A DNA stretch of 64,000 bases from Bryobacteraceae bacterium CoA2 C42 (GCA_019931245.1 JAINDL010000035.1:29121-93120); one strand, 5' to 3'; counted from the stretch's first letter, positions 1 to 10,792 are shown. Translations and numbers: made by a program. The notes: generated by a model not told the origin, from the letters alone.

Positions 1-12
1 TTAGGAATCAGC

Positions 13-558
13 ATGAAGGCCAGGCTCAGAGAACACTATTTGAAGAACGTTGTCCCCGCGTTGAAGAACGAGTTCGGGTACACCAACATCATGGCGGTGC
101 CCAAGATCGAAAAGATTTCAGTCAACGTTGGATTGGGCGAGGCGACCTCCAACCCTAAGATAATGGATGGCGCGGTAAACGAACTGGCGTCGATCACGGG
201 TCAACGCCCAGTGGTGACCAAGGCCAAGAAGTCCATTGCCGCCTTTAAGCTACGCGAGAACATGCCTATCGGTTGCATGGTCACCCTGCGGGGCGACCGA
301 ATGTTCGAGTTCTTGGACCGCCTGATGAACATCTCGCTGCCACGTGTGCGCGACTTCCGCGGGGTCTCTTCAAAGTCCTTCGATGGTCGGGGCAACTACA
401 CCCTGGGCGTGAAGGATCAGTTGATTTTTCCGGAGATCGACTATAACAAGGTAGACAAGACGCGGGGGATGAACATCAGCATCACTACCACGGCCAAAAC
501 CGATGCCGAGGGCGTTGCCCTACTCAAGCTGATGGGTATGCCGTTCCGGCAGCAGTAA
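13..558 (+). CDS. rplE: 50S ribosomal protein L5
   Basis: Protein matches L5 ([23 protein letters not shown]..., [16 protein letters not shown]); followed by S14 and S8 in canonical spc order. Confidence 0.98.
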   Translation: MKARLREHYLKNVVPALKNEFGYTNIMAVPKIEKISVNVGLGEATSNPKIMDGAVNELASITGQRPVVTKAKKSIAAFKLRENMPIGCMVTLRGDRMFEFLDRLMNISLPRVRDFRGVSSKSFDGRGNYTLGVKDQLIFPEIDYNKVDKTRGMNISITTTAKTDAEGVALLKLMGMPFRQQ

Positions 559-577
559 CGAATCAAGGATTTGACTC

Positions 578-787
578 ATGGCTACGACTGCGAAAATCGC
601 AAAAGATCTCAAGCTCAAGAAGGCCGCCGATGCCAACGTGCCCAAATTGGGCGTACGCCATCGGAATCGGTGCTTTCGCTGCGGGCGCCCCCGCGGCTTC
701 ATGCGTAAGTTTGGCCTCTGCCGCATCTGTTTCCGCCAGTTGGCGCTGTCCGGACAGATCCCCGGTGTAACTAAATCGAGCTGGTAA
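578..787 (+). CDS. rpsN: 30S ribosomal protein S14 type Z (zinc-binding)
   Basis: [41 protein letters not shown] with CxxC...CxxC. Confidence 0.97.
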   Translation: MATTAKIAKDLKLKKAADANVPKLGVRHRNRCFRCGRPRGFMRKFGLCRICFRQLALSGQIPGVTKSSW

Positions 788-835
788 TCCCAGCGCAACG
801 ACAGTATTTTCTAGACAAGGAAACCTGAACGGACC

Positions 836-1231
836 ATGACCAGCGATCCTATCGCCGATATGCTTACGCGGATCCGCAACGCGATGGCCGCACGGCATCC
901 CAAAGTGGATGTGCCGGGGTCGAAGTTGAAGTTGGAGATTGCTCGAATCCTCCGGGAGGAGGGGTATATTCTCAACTATAAACTCGCCGAGGAAGGGGCC
1001 AAGAAGATAATCAAGATCTATTTGAAGTACACGGCGGCGAATGCTCCCGTTATTTCAAAAATGGAACGGATCTCAAAACCCGGTTGCCGGGTCTATGTTG
1101 GCTCAAAGGACGTTCCGCGCGTTCTTGGCGGCATGGGTATCAACATTCTGACCACCCCGAAAGGTGTGATGACCGGTCGCACCGCCCGCAAAGAGGGTGT
1201 GGGCGGGGAACTCCTCTGCCAAGTCTGGTAG
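836..1231 (+). CDS. rpsH: 30S ribosomal protein S8
   Basis: MTSDPIADMLTRIRNA start; synteny. Confidence 0.98.
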   Translation: MTSDPIADMLTRIRNAMAARHPKVDVPGSKLKLEIARILREEGYILNYKLAEEGAKKIIKIYLKYTAANAPVISKMERISKPGCRVYVGSKDVPRVLGGMGINILTTPKGVMTGRTARKEGVGGELLCQVW

Positions 1232-1258
1232 ACGACCGGAAACCGAGAGAATAATCAT

Positions 1259-1798
1259 ATGTCGAGAGTAGGAAAAAAACCAATCCCGCTCCCAGCCGGG
1301 GTCAAAATTCAAATCGGCGATCAACTTTCGGTTCAAGGACCGAAGGGTCAGTTGAATGTGCCGATTCCCGGGGGCATCCGGATTGAGCAGAACGCGAACG
1401 TACTGGAGGTGAAGCGCGACAGTGACTCCCACGCGGCGCTACACGGACTGACACGCGCGCTGGCCGCTAACGCCGTGACCGGGGTTACCGCAGGCTTTAC
1501 CCGGGAGTTGGATATCGTGGGGACCGGCTACCGCGCGGACGTGAGAGGACGAGTGGTGGTTTTCACCCTTGGCTATTCGCATCCGATTGAGTTTCTTCTG
1601 CCGGACGGCGTTGATGCCAAAGTGGAGAAGATGACCCACGTTGTGCTTACCAGCCATGACCGTCAACTGATCGGGCAGGTAGCTGCCAACATGCGGTTTC
1701 TCCGGCCGCCGGATCCCTACAAGAATAAAGGCGTCCGCTACACCGGCGAGGTGCTGCGTAAGAAGGCGGGCAAGTCGGGTGCGGGTGGCAAAAAGTAA
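1259..1798 (+). CDS. rplF: 50S ribosomal protein L6
   Basis: [15 protein letters not shown] start, [13 protein letters not shown] near the C-terminus; synteny. Confidence 0.98.
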   Translation: MSRVGKKPIPLPAGVKIQIGDQLSVQGPKGQLNVPIPGGIRIEQNANVLEVKRDSDSHAALHGLTRALAANAVTGVTAGFTRELDIVGTGYRADVRGRVVVFTLGYSHPIEFLLPDGVDAKVEKMTHVVLTSHDRQLIGQVAANMRFLRPPDPYKNKGVRYTGEVLRKKAGKSGAGGKK

Positions 1799-1819
1799 CC
1801 GGGTGAGGAGCTAACAGGC

Positions 1820-2176
1820 ATGATTTCGAAAATCAATAAAGACGCCGTCCGGCGCCGTATTCATACCCGCATCCGCAAACGCGTGGAAGGTACTCCGCAG
1901 CGGCCTCGTCTGGCGGTATTTCGCAGCATCAAGCATATTTACGCGCAGGTTATTGACGACTTGGCGGGAGTCACCCTCGTGGCTGCGTCTTCAGCGGAGA
2001 AGGATGCCTTGGATGGTGGCAATCTGGCGGGTGCACAGGCGATCGGCAAGTTGGTTGCTGAGCGGGCAAAGGAAAAAGGGATCGAGAAAGTCGTCTTCGA
2101 CCGGGGCGGCTTTCTTTACCATGGACGCGTGAAGGCGCTGGCCGATGCCGCCCGCGCGGCGGGTTTGGAATTTTAA
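1820..2176 (+). CDS. rplR: 50S ribosomal protein L18
   Basis: [42 protein letters not shown]. Confidence 0.98.
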   Translation: MISKINKDAVRRRIHTRIRKRVEGTPQRPRLAVFRSIKHIYAQVIDDLAGVTLVAASSAEKDALDGGNLAGAQAIGKLVAERAKEKGIEKVVFDRGGFLYHGRVKALADAARAAGLEF

Positions 2177-2197
2177 GGGGCTGAGGAGGATTAACGC

Positions 2198-2707
2198 ATG
2201 CCAGCAACCGTAGTCAAGCGCGTCGAAGCGACCGCCAACCTGAAAGAACAAGTCGTCTCGATCAACCGCGTAACGAAGGTGGTCAAGGGCGGTAAAAACC
2301 TTAGCTTTTCTGCCTTGGTTGTAGTCGGAGATCCCCAAGCCCGCATTGTCGGGTTTGGGACCGGTAAGGCAAAGGAAGTGCCGGCGGCTATCAAGAAAGG
2401 AATTGAGTCGGCGAAGAAGAATCTTCGGAAGATTAACGTTTTGGAGACCACCATTGCCCATCCGGCAACCGGTCGGTTTGGCGCGGGTCTGGTGCTCATC
2501 AAACCGGCACCCGAGGGCACTGGGGTGATCGCCGGAAGCGCTGTGCGCGCGGTGATTCAGGCGGTCGGTATTCCGAACGTTCTGACCAAGTGCTTGGGTT
2601 CGCGCAACCCGCACAACATGGTGAAAGCGACGATGGCTGCTCTGGTGCAACTCCGGGAAAAGGGCGAAGTGGCCGATGTTCGCGGGATTGCGCCGGAGAA
2701 GATGTAA
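2198..2707 (+). CDS. rpsE: 30S ribosomal protein S5
   Basis: [31 protein letters not shown]; synteny. Confidence 0.98.
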   Translation: MPATVVKRVEATANLKEQVVSINRVTKVVKGGKNLSFSALVVVGDPQARIVGFGTGKAKEVPAAIKKGIESAKKNLRKINVLETTIAHPATGRFGAGLVLIKPAPEGTGVIAGSAVRAVIQAVGIPNVLTKCLGSRNPHNMVKATMAALVQLREKGEVADVRGIAPEKM

Positions 2708-2719
2708 GGATCTGTGGCC

Positions 2720-2905
2720 ATGAGCACTGCTAAAATGATAAAGATTCAGCTGTATCGGAGTCCTATCTGTACTCCGGAGCCGCACAAAGCGATTGTGCGA
2801 TCCTTGGGTTTGAAGAAAATGAACCGGATTGTGGAGCGCCCCGACACCCCGTCATTTCGGGGCATGGTGGCTAAAGTTCCGCATCTTCTCCGGATCGTTG
2901 AATAG
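2720..2905 (+). CDS. rpmD: 50S ribosomal protein L30
   Basis: IQLYRSPICTPEPHKAIVRSLGLKKMNRIVERPDTPSFRGMVAKVPHLLRIVE; ATG 2720 preferred over GTG 2714. Confidence 0.95.
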   Translation: MSTAKMIKIQLYRSPICTPEPHKAIVRSLGLKKMNRIVERPDTPSFRGMVAKVPHLLRIVE

Positions 2906-2929
2906 CCCGTCCCGTGGAGATGAACGCAA

Positions 2930-3376
2930 ATGAACCTCAGTGATATAAAACCTCCTGCCGGGCAGGTAAAGAAGAAACAGCGCGTTGGTCAAGGTATGGG
3001 CACCGGCCGCGGCAAGTACTCTGGACGTGGCGCCAAGGGCGCCAAGTCCATCAGTGGATATTCGCGGATGCGTGGATTCGAAGGCGGGCAGATGCCGCTC
3101 CATCGTCGTTTGCCGAAGCGTGGATTCACTAATATCTTCCGTAAAGAGTATGCCATCGTGAACGTCGCCGTACTCGATCAGCTTAGCGGGGACTCCTTTG
3201 ACGCCGCCAAGCTGATCGAACTGGGCGTGATCAAGAAGCTCCAGGACGGGCTCAAGATTCTCGCTCATGGTGAGATTACGCGGCCGATCCACGTGACAGC
3301 GACCCTCTTCTCGAAGGCTGCTCAAGAGAAGATCAAGGCGGCAGGCGGTACCGCTACCGTCGTAGAGAAAAAGTAA
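2930..3376 (+). CDS. rplO: 50S ribosomal protein L15
   Basis: MNLSDIKPPAGQVKKKQRVGQGMGTGRGKYSGRGAKGAKS. Confidence 0.97.
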   Translation: MNLSDIKPPAGQVKKKQRVGQGMGTGRGKYSGRGAKGAKSISGYSRMRGFEGGQMPLHRRLPKRGFTNIFRKEYAIVNVAVLDQLSGDSFDAAKLIELGVIKKLQDGLKILAHGEITRPIHVTATLFSKAAQEKIKAAGGTATVVEKK

Positions 3377-3397
3377 AGAGCTCGATAACGAATCGTC

Positions 3398-4792
3398 ATG
3401 AAGTTCTTCGAAGCACTGGCGAACGCATTCAGAATTCCGGACCTCCGGAATCGCATCCTATTCACCCTGGGGATGCTGGCGATCTACCGTTTGGGTGGGC
3501 ACATCCCTACGCCCGGCATCGACGCTGAGCGCCTGGAGCAGTTCTTCCAGCAGAACCAGGGAACCCTATTCGGTTTCATTGACCTTTTCTCTGGTGGGAT
3601 GTTCCGTCGCTTGACGGTCTTTGCACTCGGGATCATGCCCTACATCACTTCGTCGATCCTGCTGCAGTTGATGACGATTGTCGTTCCTACTCTCGAAAAG
3701 CTCTCGAAGGAGGGCGAGTTGGGACGGAGGAAGATCACGCAGTGGACACGCTACCTGACGGTAGGTTTGGCTCTCATTCAGTCCTTCACCCTGGCTACTG
3801 CGTTGCAGTCGCAAGGGAATTTCGTGGTCAATCCCGGTTTTGGATTCGTTCTGATGACGATGATTTCGCTTACCACCGGAACGGCCTTTATCATGTGGCT
3901 TGGGGAGCAGATCACGGAGCGGGGCATTGGAAACGGCATGTCGCTGATCATCTTCACCGGCATCGTCGTGGGTTTGCCGGATGCGATCGCGAATATTTAC
4001 CAAAAGGCATTCCAGACCCGCGAGTGGAACATCGTCCAACTGCTCGTCATCATTGCGATCATGATTGCAGTGGTCGGCTTGATCGTCTTGGTGGAAAGGG
4101 GAGAGAGGCGCATTCCCGTGCAGTACGCGCGCCGGGTGGTTGGCCGGCGAATGATGGGTGGTCAGTCGACTCACCTTCCGCTGAAGGTGAATGCCGGGGG
4201 CGTGATTCCGGTCATCTTTGCAAGTTCCCTGTTGACCTTTCCGCAAACGCTGACCCAAGTGGCTTGGGTACGGGACAATCCTTATCTAAGCGCGATGCTG
4301 AGAAGTATCCAGCATTCCGAACCGCTCTACATTATCTTGTTCATCACGCTGATTGTATTCTTCTGTTTCTTCTACGTCTCGATCATCTTCAATCCGAACG
4401 AAGCCGCTGACAACATGCGCAAGTATGGTGGTTTTATTCCTGGTATCCGCCCGGGGAAGAACACTGCGGATTATATGAACAGCATTCTCACCAAGATTAC
4501 GGTAGTCGGTGGGTTATACCTTTCAATTCTGTGCCTGTTGCCTGAGATTATGATCTCCGGGATCAAGCTCCAACACCTTCCGCTTATTGGAAACTGGGTG
4601 GATGCTTATTTCCCCCGCTTCATTCTGGACGGTTTAAATGTTAACTTCTATTTCGGCGGCACCTCTTTGCTGATTGTGGTAGGCGTCGCTATGGATACCG
4701 TCAACCAGATTGAGGCTCAGCTGATCATGAGGCATTACGAGGGCTTTACCCCTCGTGCGGGCCGGATTCGTGGACGCCGCTCGTCGGCCTAA
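3398..4792 (+). CDS. secY: Preprotein translocase subunit SecY
   Basis: Multi-TM protein, IYRLGGHIPTPGID, ALGIMPYITSSILLQL, NPNEAADNMRKYGGFIPGIRPG. Confidence 0.98.
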   Translation: MKFFEALANAFRIPDLRNRILFTLGMLAIYRLGGHIPTPGIDAERLEQFFQQNQGTLFGFIDLFSGGMFRRLTVFALGIMPYITSSILLQLMTIVVPTLEKLSKEGELGRRKITQWTRYLTVGLALIQSFTLATALQSQGNFVVNPGFGFVLMTMISLTTGTAFIMWLGEQITERGIGNGMSLIIFTGIVVGLPDAIANIYQKAFQTREWNIVQLLVIIAIMIAVVGLIVLVERGERRIPVQYARRVVGRRMMGGQSTHLPLKVNAGGVIPVIFASSLLTFPQTLTQVAWVRDNPYLSAMLRSIQHSEPLYIILFITLIVFFCFFYVSIIFNPNEAADNMRKYGGFIPGIRPGKNTADYMNSILTKITVVGGLYLSILCLLPEIMISGIKLQHLPLIGNWVDAYFPRFILDGLNVNFYFGGTSLLIVVGVAMDTVNQIEAQLIMRHYEGFTPRAGRIRGRRSSA

Positions 4793-5519
4793 CATAGTCG
4801 TTCTTTCGCAATTGAATACCGCCGTTGCCGCCAGTTTTTTTGCTTCCAAACCGCTGGCGCTGTTGTTGTACGGCGTGCCAGGTTCAGGCAAAGGTACTCT
4901 GGGGAAAATGTTGAGTCAGGTAACCGCTTGGCCGCACATATCCACCGGGGACCTCCTGCGGAAGCATGTTGCCGAGGGAACGTCAACCGGCCAAGCCTCG
5001 GCAGGCATCCTTCGTGGGGCTTACGCGCCGGATTACATTGTCAACAATTTAGTCGCCTCGCGGATGCGGGAGGCCGATTGCCGGAGAGGGGTCATCCTAG
5101 ACGGTTATCCCCGAACTCTTGAGCAGACTATGGATTTGCTCCCTGTATTGCGTCGCCTCAATCTCGAACCAGTCCTAGTCCGTCTCAACTTGGACTATAC
5201 TGAAGTGGTGCATCGTCTTCAGGCACGATGTCATTGCCAGACCTGTGGGGCTATTTACAATCTCGTTCATTTACCGCCCAGGCTGGCCGGCAGTTGTGAC
5301 CAGTGTGGTGGTCGATTGGTCGCACGGGAAGATGATCAAGTTGATTTGTTGTCCAAAAGAATTGAACAGTACCTCACGTTGACGGCTCCGGTCGCTCGAT
5401 TTTTGGAGGCCAGTTCAGTGAGAGTGGAGGAGTTTAGCGCAACGGAAGCGCCCTCCCGACTGCTGACGGCTGTCCTGACTCGGATCGGTACCGAGACTCC
5501 GAGCGATGAATTACCATAA
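4755..5519 (+). CDS. adk: Adenylate kinase with Zn-type LID, divergent P-loop; true start may be TTG 4812
   Basis: GVPGSGKGTLGKMLSQ, ILDGYPRTLEQ, CQTCGAIYN...CDQCGG, position after secY. Confidence 0.9.
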   Translation: MRAGFVDAARRPNIVVLSQLNTAVAASFFASKPLALLLYGVPGSGKGTLGKMLSQVTAWPHISTGDLLRKHVAEGTSTGQASAGILRGAYAPDYIVNNLVASRMREADCRRGVILDGYPRTLEQTMDLLPVLRRLNLEPVLVRLNLDYTEVVHRLQARCHCQTCGAIYNLVHLPPRLAGSCDQCGGRLVAREDDQVDLLSKRIEQYLTLTAPVARFLEASSVRVEEFSATEAPSRLLTAVLTRIGTETPSDELP

Positions 5520-5543
5520 CCTGTTTTTGTTTCCCTATCCTCA

Positions 5544-6314
5544 ATGATCATTCGGAAAAGTCCCGCAGAACTGGAGAAGATGCGCCGTAGCGGTCTGCTC
5601 GTCTACCGTGTTTTGCAGACTCTCGCGGGAATGGTCGAGGTGGGCGTCTCAACGTTGGAATTAGAGAACGCGGCAGAAAAGCTGATCCTCGACGCCGGAG
5701 CGCGTCCCGCCTTTAAAGGCTACTATTCGGCGGCGGCCGGTAACCGTTATCCCTACGTTCTCTGTACCTCGGTAAACGATGAGATTGTGCACGGGATGCC
5801 GTCCAGGAATAAGGTTTTAAAGCGAGGGGATATAATCTCGATCGACACCGGCGTACAACTCGACGGCTACTTCGGTGACTCTGCGATCACGGTGGGGGTC
5901 GGCGAGATTTCCCCGCAGTTGGTCAAGCTTCTTGCGGTGACGCAGGAGTCGCTTGAACGAGCGATCGACAAGGCTAGACCGGGCAACCGCTTGTTTGATA
6001 TCTGCTCGACGGTGCAAAAACACGTCGAATCGAATGGTTTTACGATTGTTCGGGAGTTTGTCGGGCACGGGATTGGAACCGAGCTGCACGAAGAGCCGCA
6101 AGTTCCCAACTATGTGGACCGCAATAATGAAAATCCACGGCTGAAAGAGGGAATGGTGTTGGCGATCGAGCCGATGGTCAACGCCGGGAAACCGCAGTCT
6201 AAAGTTTTATCCGACCGTTGGACCGCCGTCAGCCAAGACGGTTCAGCGTCGGCTCATTTTGAGCATTGTGTGGCTGTTACAAAAGATGGACCGTGGGTGT
6301 TGACCCGGCCATGA
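5544..6314 (+). CDS. map: Methionine aminopeptidase type I
   Basis: MIIRKSPAELEKMRRSG, GDIISIDTGVQLDGYFGDSAIT, GHGIGTELHEEPQVPNY, EPMVNAG. Confidence 0.97.
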   Translation: MIIRKSPAELEKMRRSGLLVYRVLQTLAGMVEVGVSTLELENAAEKLILDAGARPAFKGYYSAAAGNRYPYVLCTSVNDEIVHGMPSRNKVLKRGDIISIDTGVQLDGYFGDSAITVGVGEISPQLVKLLAVTQESLERAIDKARPGNRLFDICSTVQKHVESNGFTIVREFVGHGIGTELHEEPQVPNYVDRNNENPRLKEGMVLAIEPMVNAGKPQSKVLSDRWTAVSQDGSASAHFEHCVAVTKDGPWVLTRP

Positions 6315-6538
6315 GTTGTGGAGTCCAGATGCAAAGCCATCGCGCAACCGTGTTGGAGCTCATGCCCAATGGGATTGTCAAGGTGGAGTTGGAAAACCGG
6401 CAGCAGGTGCTTGCCCACCCCGCCGGGACACGAGAAGTTCAGTTTATCCGGCTGCGGCCGGGAGATCTGGTTGAAGTGACGCTCTCGCCACAGGATCACA
6501 GGCGAGGGCGCATCACGGGAGCATCGAGGAAGTCATGA
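6311..6538 (+). CDS. infA: Translation initiation factor IF-1 (divergent)
   Basis: [45 protein letters not shown]; lies between map and rpmJ; ATG 6311 overlaps the map stop (ATGA). Confidence 0.88.
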   Translation: MSCGVQMQSHRATVLELMPNGIVKVELENRQQVLAHPAGTREVQFIRLRPGDLVEVTLSPQDHRRGRITGASRKS

Positions 6539-6648
6539 AAGTACGGGCATCAGTCAAGAAGATTTGTGATAAGTGCAAGATGATTCACCGTTACGGAACG
6601 GTCCGGGTGATCTGCACCAACCCGAAGCACAAACAGCGTCAAGGCTAG
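6535..6648 (+). CDS. rpmJ: 50S ribosomal protein L36
   Basis: 37 aa read from sequence: [41 protein letters not shown] overlap with infA; absent from the ORF track because of its size. Confidence 0.98.
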   Translation: MKVRASVKKICDKCKMIHRYGTVRVICTNPKHKQRQG

Positions 6649-6705
6649 ACGCGCAGCGATCCGGCCTATTGAGATTCAGTTTAAGATAACAGGAGCACCC
6701 AGCCT

Positions 6706-7089
6706 ATGGCACGTATCGCCGGCGTCGACCTCCCCGCAAAGAAGCGGGCCGAGATAGGTCTCACTTACATTTATGGAATTGGCCGTACTCGGGCCAAATC
6801 GATCCTTTATCGGGTTGGAGTCGACCCGGACCGCAAGATCGCCGATCTGACGGAAGACGAAGTCAACCAGATTCGAACCCTGTTAGAGAACGAGGGAGCG
6901 GTGGAGGGTGACCTGCGGAAGGAGGTTTCTCTCAACATCAAGCGCTTGATTGAGATGGGTTCCTATCGTGGACTGCGTCACCGGCGCGGATTGCCGGCGC
7001 GGGGCCAGCGTACTCATACCAACGCCCGCACGCGCAAGGGTCCCAGAAAGGGAACTGTCACCAACAAGAAGAAGCCGGGTCAGAAGTAA
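6706..7089 (+). CDS. rpsM: 30S ribosomal protein S13
   Basis: [62 protein letters not shown]. Confidence 0.98.
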   Translation: MARIAGVDLPAKKRAEIGLTYIYGIGRTRAKSILYRVGVDPDRKIADLTEDEVNQIRTLLENEGAVEGDLRKEVSLNIKRLIEMGSYRGLRHRRGLPARGQRTHTNARTRKGPRKGTVTNKKKPGQK

Positions 7090-7107
7090 GGATCCCCAGT
7101 AAACAAC

Positions 7108-7515
7108 ATGGCCAAAGCAGCAGCTAAAAACGCGAAAAAGAAGGCCTTCAAAAAGAAGGAACGAAAGAACGTACCGATCGGGCTGTGCCACGTGCAGGCG
7201 ACGTTCAACAACACGATTATTACGTTTACGGATCCGACCGGGAATGTGATCGCCTGGTCGAGTTCTGGCTCTCTCGGGTTTCGTGGTTCGAGGAAGGGCA
7301 CCCCGTTTGCCGCCCAGCAGGCCTCGCTGACCGCAGCGAACAAGGCCAAAGAGTCGGGTCTGCGGACGGTGGAGGTTCGGGTGAGCGGTCCGGGGGCGGG
7401 CCGAGAGTCGGCAATCCGTGCCCTGTCGACCGCCGGGATTGAGGTTCGTTCGATCAAGGACCGGACGCCCATTCCTCACAACGGTTGCCGGCCGCCGAAG
7501 AAGCGGCGCGTCTGA
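7108..7515 (+). CDS. rpsK: 30S ribosomal protein S11
   Basis: [43 protein letters not shown]. Confidence 0.98.
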   Translation: MAKAAAKNAKKKAFKKKERKNVPIGLCHVQATFNNTIITFTDPTGNVIAWSSSGSLGFRGSRKGTPFAAQQASLTAANKAKESGLRTVEVRVSGPGAGRESAIRALSTAGIEVRSIKDRTPIPHNGCRPPKKRRV

Positions 7516-7689
7516 TCGCTCGTTCCCCTTTTTGACGACCCTGGCCCGTGCGTTAGCACGGTAAACTCGGTCTGTGTCATAATGTTAATTGGCGAATCTG
7601 CAGGTTTGCAGTCGTCACCAGCAAGCAGGATGAAGGCGTATGCCGTAAACTGCACCTTGAGCACGTGCTCAAAGGTTTTAGGAGATTGA

Positions 7690-8331
7690 ATGGCTCGTTA
7701 TAACGGACCGGTATGCCGCCTCTGTCGGCGTGAAGGAATGAAGCTCTACCTGAAGGGAGAGCGGTGTTACGGCCCCAAGTGTGCCGTGAGTGATGAAAAG
7801 AAGCGCAACTTCCCTCCTGGTCAGCATGGTCAGGCCCGGAAGCCGAAGATTCTTGGATACGGGCTCCAACTGCGCGAAAAGCAAAAGACCAAGCGGTACT
7901 TCGGCCTGCTCGAGGGGCAGTTCCGGAATATTTTTGAAAAGGCCAGCCGCTCGAAGGGCATTACAGGTGAGGTGATGTTGCAGATGCTCGAAAAGCGTCT
8001 GGACAATGTCGCTTTTCGCATCGGATTTGCTACTTCCCGCGCCGGTGCGCGGCAGGTTGTGCGTCACGGTCACCTGTTGGTGAACGGTAAGAAGGTTAAC
8101 ATTCCCTCTTATCAGGTGCGTGCCGGAGACGTCGTCTCGGTGCGGGAGAAGAGCAAAAGTAATCCTTCTATTCTAGCCTCGCGCGATGCAACGGCTCATC
8201 TGCCCTCTCCCACGTGGTTGGAGGTCGACCGCGAAAACCTAAAGGCGACGATTGCCTCCAACCCCAAGCGTGATGAGCTCGTTCAGATCCAGGTCAATGA
8301 ACAGCTGATCGTCGAACTGTACTCGAAGTAA
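7690..8331 (+). CDS. rpsD: 30S ribosomal protein S4
   Basis: [45 protein letters not shown]4 RNA-binding domain. Confidence 0.98.
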   Translation: MARYNGPVCRLCRREGMKLYLKGERCYGPKCAVSDEKKRNFPPGQHGQARKPKILGYGLQLREKQKTKRYFGLLEGQFRNIFEKASRSKGITGEVMLQMLEKRLDNVAFRIGFATSRAGARQVVRHGHLLVNGKKVNIPSYQVRAGDVVSVREKSKSNPSILASRDATAHLPSPTWLEVDRENLKATIASNPKRDELVQIQVNEQLIVELYSK

Positions 8332-8365
8332 GCGACCCGAGGTCCCTAAATCCACAAGGAGTGCT

Positions 8366-9385
8366 ATGTTCAAAGGCTTTCAGAAACCGAAGCGTCTGGT
8401 TGCCAATACCGAGACGCTGACCGAGCGTTATGGCATGTTCACGGCTCAGCCGTTCGAGCGGGGTTTTGGCACAACGATCGGCAACAGCCTCCGTCGTGTG
8501 CTCCTCAGTTCAATTGAGGGCGCGGCGATTACGGCGGTCCGCATTGAGGGCGTTGCCCACGAATTCAGCCCGATCCCCGGGGTGACCGAAGACGCCACCG
8601 ACATCATCCTCAATCTGAAACAGGTACCCTTCAAAATGACCTCTGATGGGGTGCACACCGCGCGGATCATCGTCGACCAGCCGGGGGAGGTGCTTTCAGG
8701 TCAAATTCAGACCGATGCGGACGTCGAAGTTCTCGACCCGCACCTTCACATTGCGACGGTAGGCGAGGGCGGACGGTTGAACATTGAAGTTCGTTTGAAG
8801 CAGGGCCGGGGCTATGTTGCGGCCGACCGTAACTTTGACGAAGATCTGCCTATCGGTTTTATTCCGATCGACTCAGTTCACTCGCCGGTGCGCAAGGTCA
8901 ACTATTCGGTCGAGGCGGCCCGCCTTGGGCAAATGACCGACTACGACAAGCTCACCCTTGAGGTCGTGACTAACGGCGCCATCTCGCCGCAGGACTCCAT
9001 CGGGATGGCGGCGAAGCTTCTCAAAGACCACATGAGCATCTTCATTAACTTTGAAGAGGTCTCCGAGGCGGTCGAGGAGCCAGTCGAGCGGGGCGTAACC
9101 GGTCAGGTCAACGAGGTTCTCAACCGCTCAGTCGAGGAGTTGGAGTTGTCCGTGCGCTCTTACAACTGCCTCAAGAATGCCAATATCCAATCGATCGGCG
9201 ATCTAGTACAGCGCTCCGAGGCCGAAATGCTGCGAACGAAGAACTTTGGGCGTAAATCGCTGAACGAGATCAAAGAGATTCTCTCCGGCCTTGGCCTTGG
9301 CTTTGGCATGAAGTTTGATTCCCAGGGACGGTTGGTCTCCCCGGTAGGCGCGCCGGTCAGCGATAGCGCGGAAATTGGCGAGTAA
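8366..9385 (+). CDS. rpoA: RNA polymerase alpha subunit
   Basis: [25 protein letters not shown]-type motif, C-terminal domain [39 protein letters not shown]. Confidence 0.99.
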   Translation: MFKGFQKPKRLVANTETLTERYGMFTAQPFERGFGTTIGNSLRRVLLSSIEGAAITAVRIEGVAHEFSPIPGVTEDATDIILNLKQVPFKMTSDGVHTARIIVDQPGEVLSGQIQTDADVEVLDPHLHIATVGEGGRLNIEVRLKQGRGYVAADRNFDEDLPIGFIPIDSVHSPVRKVNYSVEAARLGQMTDYDKLTLEVVTNGAISPQDSIGMAAKLLKDHMSIFINFEEVSEAVEEPVERGVTGQVNEVLNRSVEELELSVRSYNCLKNANIQSIGDLVQRSEAEMLRTKNFGRKSLNEIKEILSGLGLGFGMKFDSQGRLVSPVGAPVSDSAEIGE

Positions 9386-9406
9386 TTCAGAAGTTAGAGA
9401 AAGAGC

Positions 9407-9862
9407 ATGAGACACAATCGAGCAGGATTTAAACTAAAGCGCGATATTGGCGCGCGTCGCGCCTTGTTACGCGGCCTTGTGACCAGCGCCATCCTCGAAG
9501 AGCGCATCGTGACCACGGTTCCCAAGGCGAAGGCGGCCAAGCCGCTGGTCGAGAAAATGATCACCCTCGCCAAGCGCGACACCCTGCATTCGCGCCGGCA
9601 GGCGGCAGCGTTCCTGTTGACCCCGGCCGCCGTGCAGAAGCTGTTTGACAAGATTGGCCCCCGGTTCACCCAGCGCAATGGCGGCTACACCCGCGTAGTC
9701 CGGGTGGGCGTCCGTAAAGGCGATGGCGCCGAGACCGCGATGTTAGAGTTGGTGGGATCCGAGTTGGTTCGTCGCGCGGCCGACCGGGCCAAGCGGCGGG
9801 AAGAGCGACTGAAGCAGCTGCAGCAGGGTCAGGAAGCTGACGTCGAACAGGATACGAAGTAG
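9407..9862 (+). CDS. rplQ: 50S ribosomal protein L17
   Basis: MRHNRAGFKLKRDIGARRALLRGLVTSAILEERIVTTVPKAKAAKPLVEKMIT. Confidence 0.97.
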   Translation: MRHNRAGFKLKRDIGARRALLRGLVTSAILEERIVTTVPKAKAAKPLVEKMITLAKRDTLHSRRQAAAFLLTPAAVQKLFDKIGPRFTQRNGGYTRVVRVGVRKGDGAETAMLELVGSELVRRAADRAKRREERLKQLQQGQEADVEQDTK

Positions 9863-9883
9863 CATCTCCGCTCCTGCACTCCC

Positions 9884-9914
9884 GGCGCAAGAATCGGTAA
9901 AAGGTTCTTGCGCC
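9884..9914 (+). terminator. Terminator-like hairpin after the ribosomal operon
   Basis: Perfect 10-bp stem GGCGCAAGAA / TTCTTGCGCC with an 11-nt loop, 22 nt after the rplQ stop; no clear U-tract. Confidence 0.6.
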
Positions 9915-9942
9915 GTCGTGTGTTGGGGACGTCTCGGGTCCC

Positions 9943-10791
9943 ATGGAAAGCACACCCAACTCCCAGACGCCGCTCGTCTCGGTCCTGTGCGTCAGCCGCA
10001 ATCAGGATCTCAACCTACGGCGGTGCCTAGTCGCTTTGTCTCGGTCGACCCTGGCGGCCCAGACGCAGGTTGTGGTCGTGGACCTTGCCTCGCATGATGA
10101 GACCGCCACGGTCGTGGCGGATTTTTCCGAACTGACGGCCCTCCGTCTGCCAAAAAACTTCGGATGGACGAAGGCGGCCAATATCGGACTGCGCTCGACC
10201 ACGGCCGAAAACATTCTTTTCCTCGATCCCTGCGTCGAACTGGACCCAGGCACCGTCGAGGTTCTGCTGAGTAGCGTGGCTGAGAGCGGAACCGTGGCGG
10301 CGGCGGTGGCCACCCTGCGCACGACCGACGGAAGCCCGGCATCCTATCTCCGCCCCCTGCCGGTTGCCACGCTCCTCCGAATGGAGGCCCATGCCCCCGC
10401 CCAGCCGGAAGAGAGTGAATCGGTTGACTACCCCGGGCTAGCCGCTCTGTTGATTCGGAAGTCCTTTCTCAAAGGCATGAACTATTTCGACGAGCGGTAC
10501 GGCGAACTCTGGTCCGATGCGGAGCTCGCGGCGCAGGTGAAGCGAGCCCAGCGGCGCATTCTGCGCTTACCCGGTGCTGGCGGCGTGCTCCACCCGGAGC
10601 AGGACAAGCGCATTCCTTCTGCCCTGCTCGCCGCCGACTGGCACTCGGGGGCGGCTGTGTATCTCAAGAAGCATTACGGATTGTCGCTCGGCCGTTCTCT
10701 GGGCCCGATCGTGAGATCGCTGTTGAGCGGGAATCTCAGCCTGGCCCGCCATTTGCTCGCTGGGGACAAAGTCGATGGGACGCAGGAGTGA
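9943..10791 (+). CDS. Family 2 glycosyltransferase
   Basis: LVSVLCVSRNQDLNLRRCLVALSRSTLAAQTQVVVVDLASHDET, FLDPCVELDPG, FDERYGELWSDAELAAQVKRAQRRI. Confidence 0.85.
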   Translation: MESTPNSQTPLVSVLCVSRNQDLNLRRCLVALSRSTLAAQTQVVVVDLASHDETATVVADFSELTALRLPKNFGWTKAANIGLRSTTAENILFLDPCVELDPGTVEVLLSSVAESGTVAAAVATLRTTDGSPASYLRPLPVATLLRMEAHAPAQPEESESVDYPGLAALLIRKSFLKGMNYFDERYGELWSDAELAAQVKRAQRRILRLPGAGGVLHPEQDKRIPSALLAADWHSGAAVYLKKHYGLSLGRSLGPIVRSLLSGNLSLARHLLAGDKVDGTQE

Positions 10792-10792
10792 G

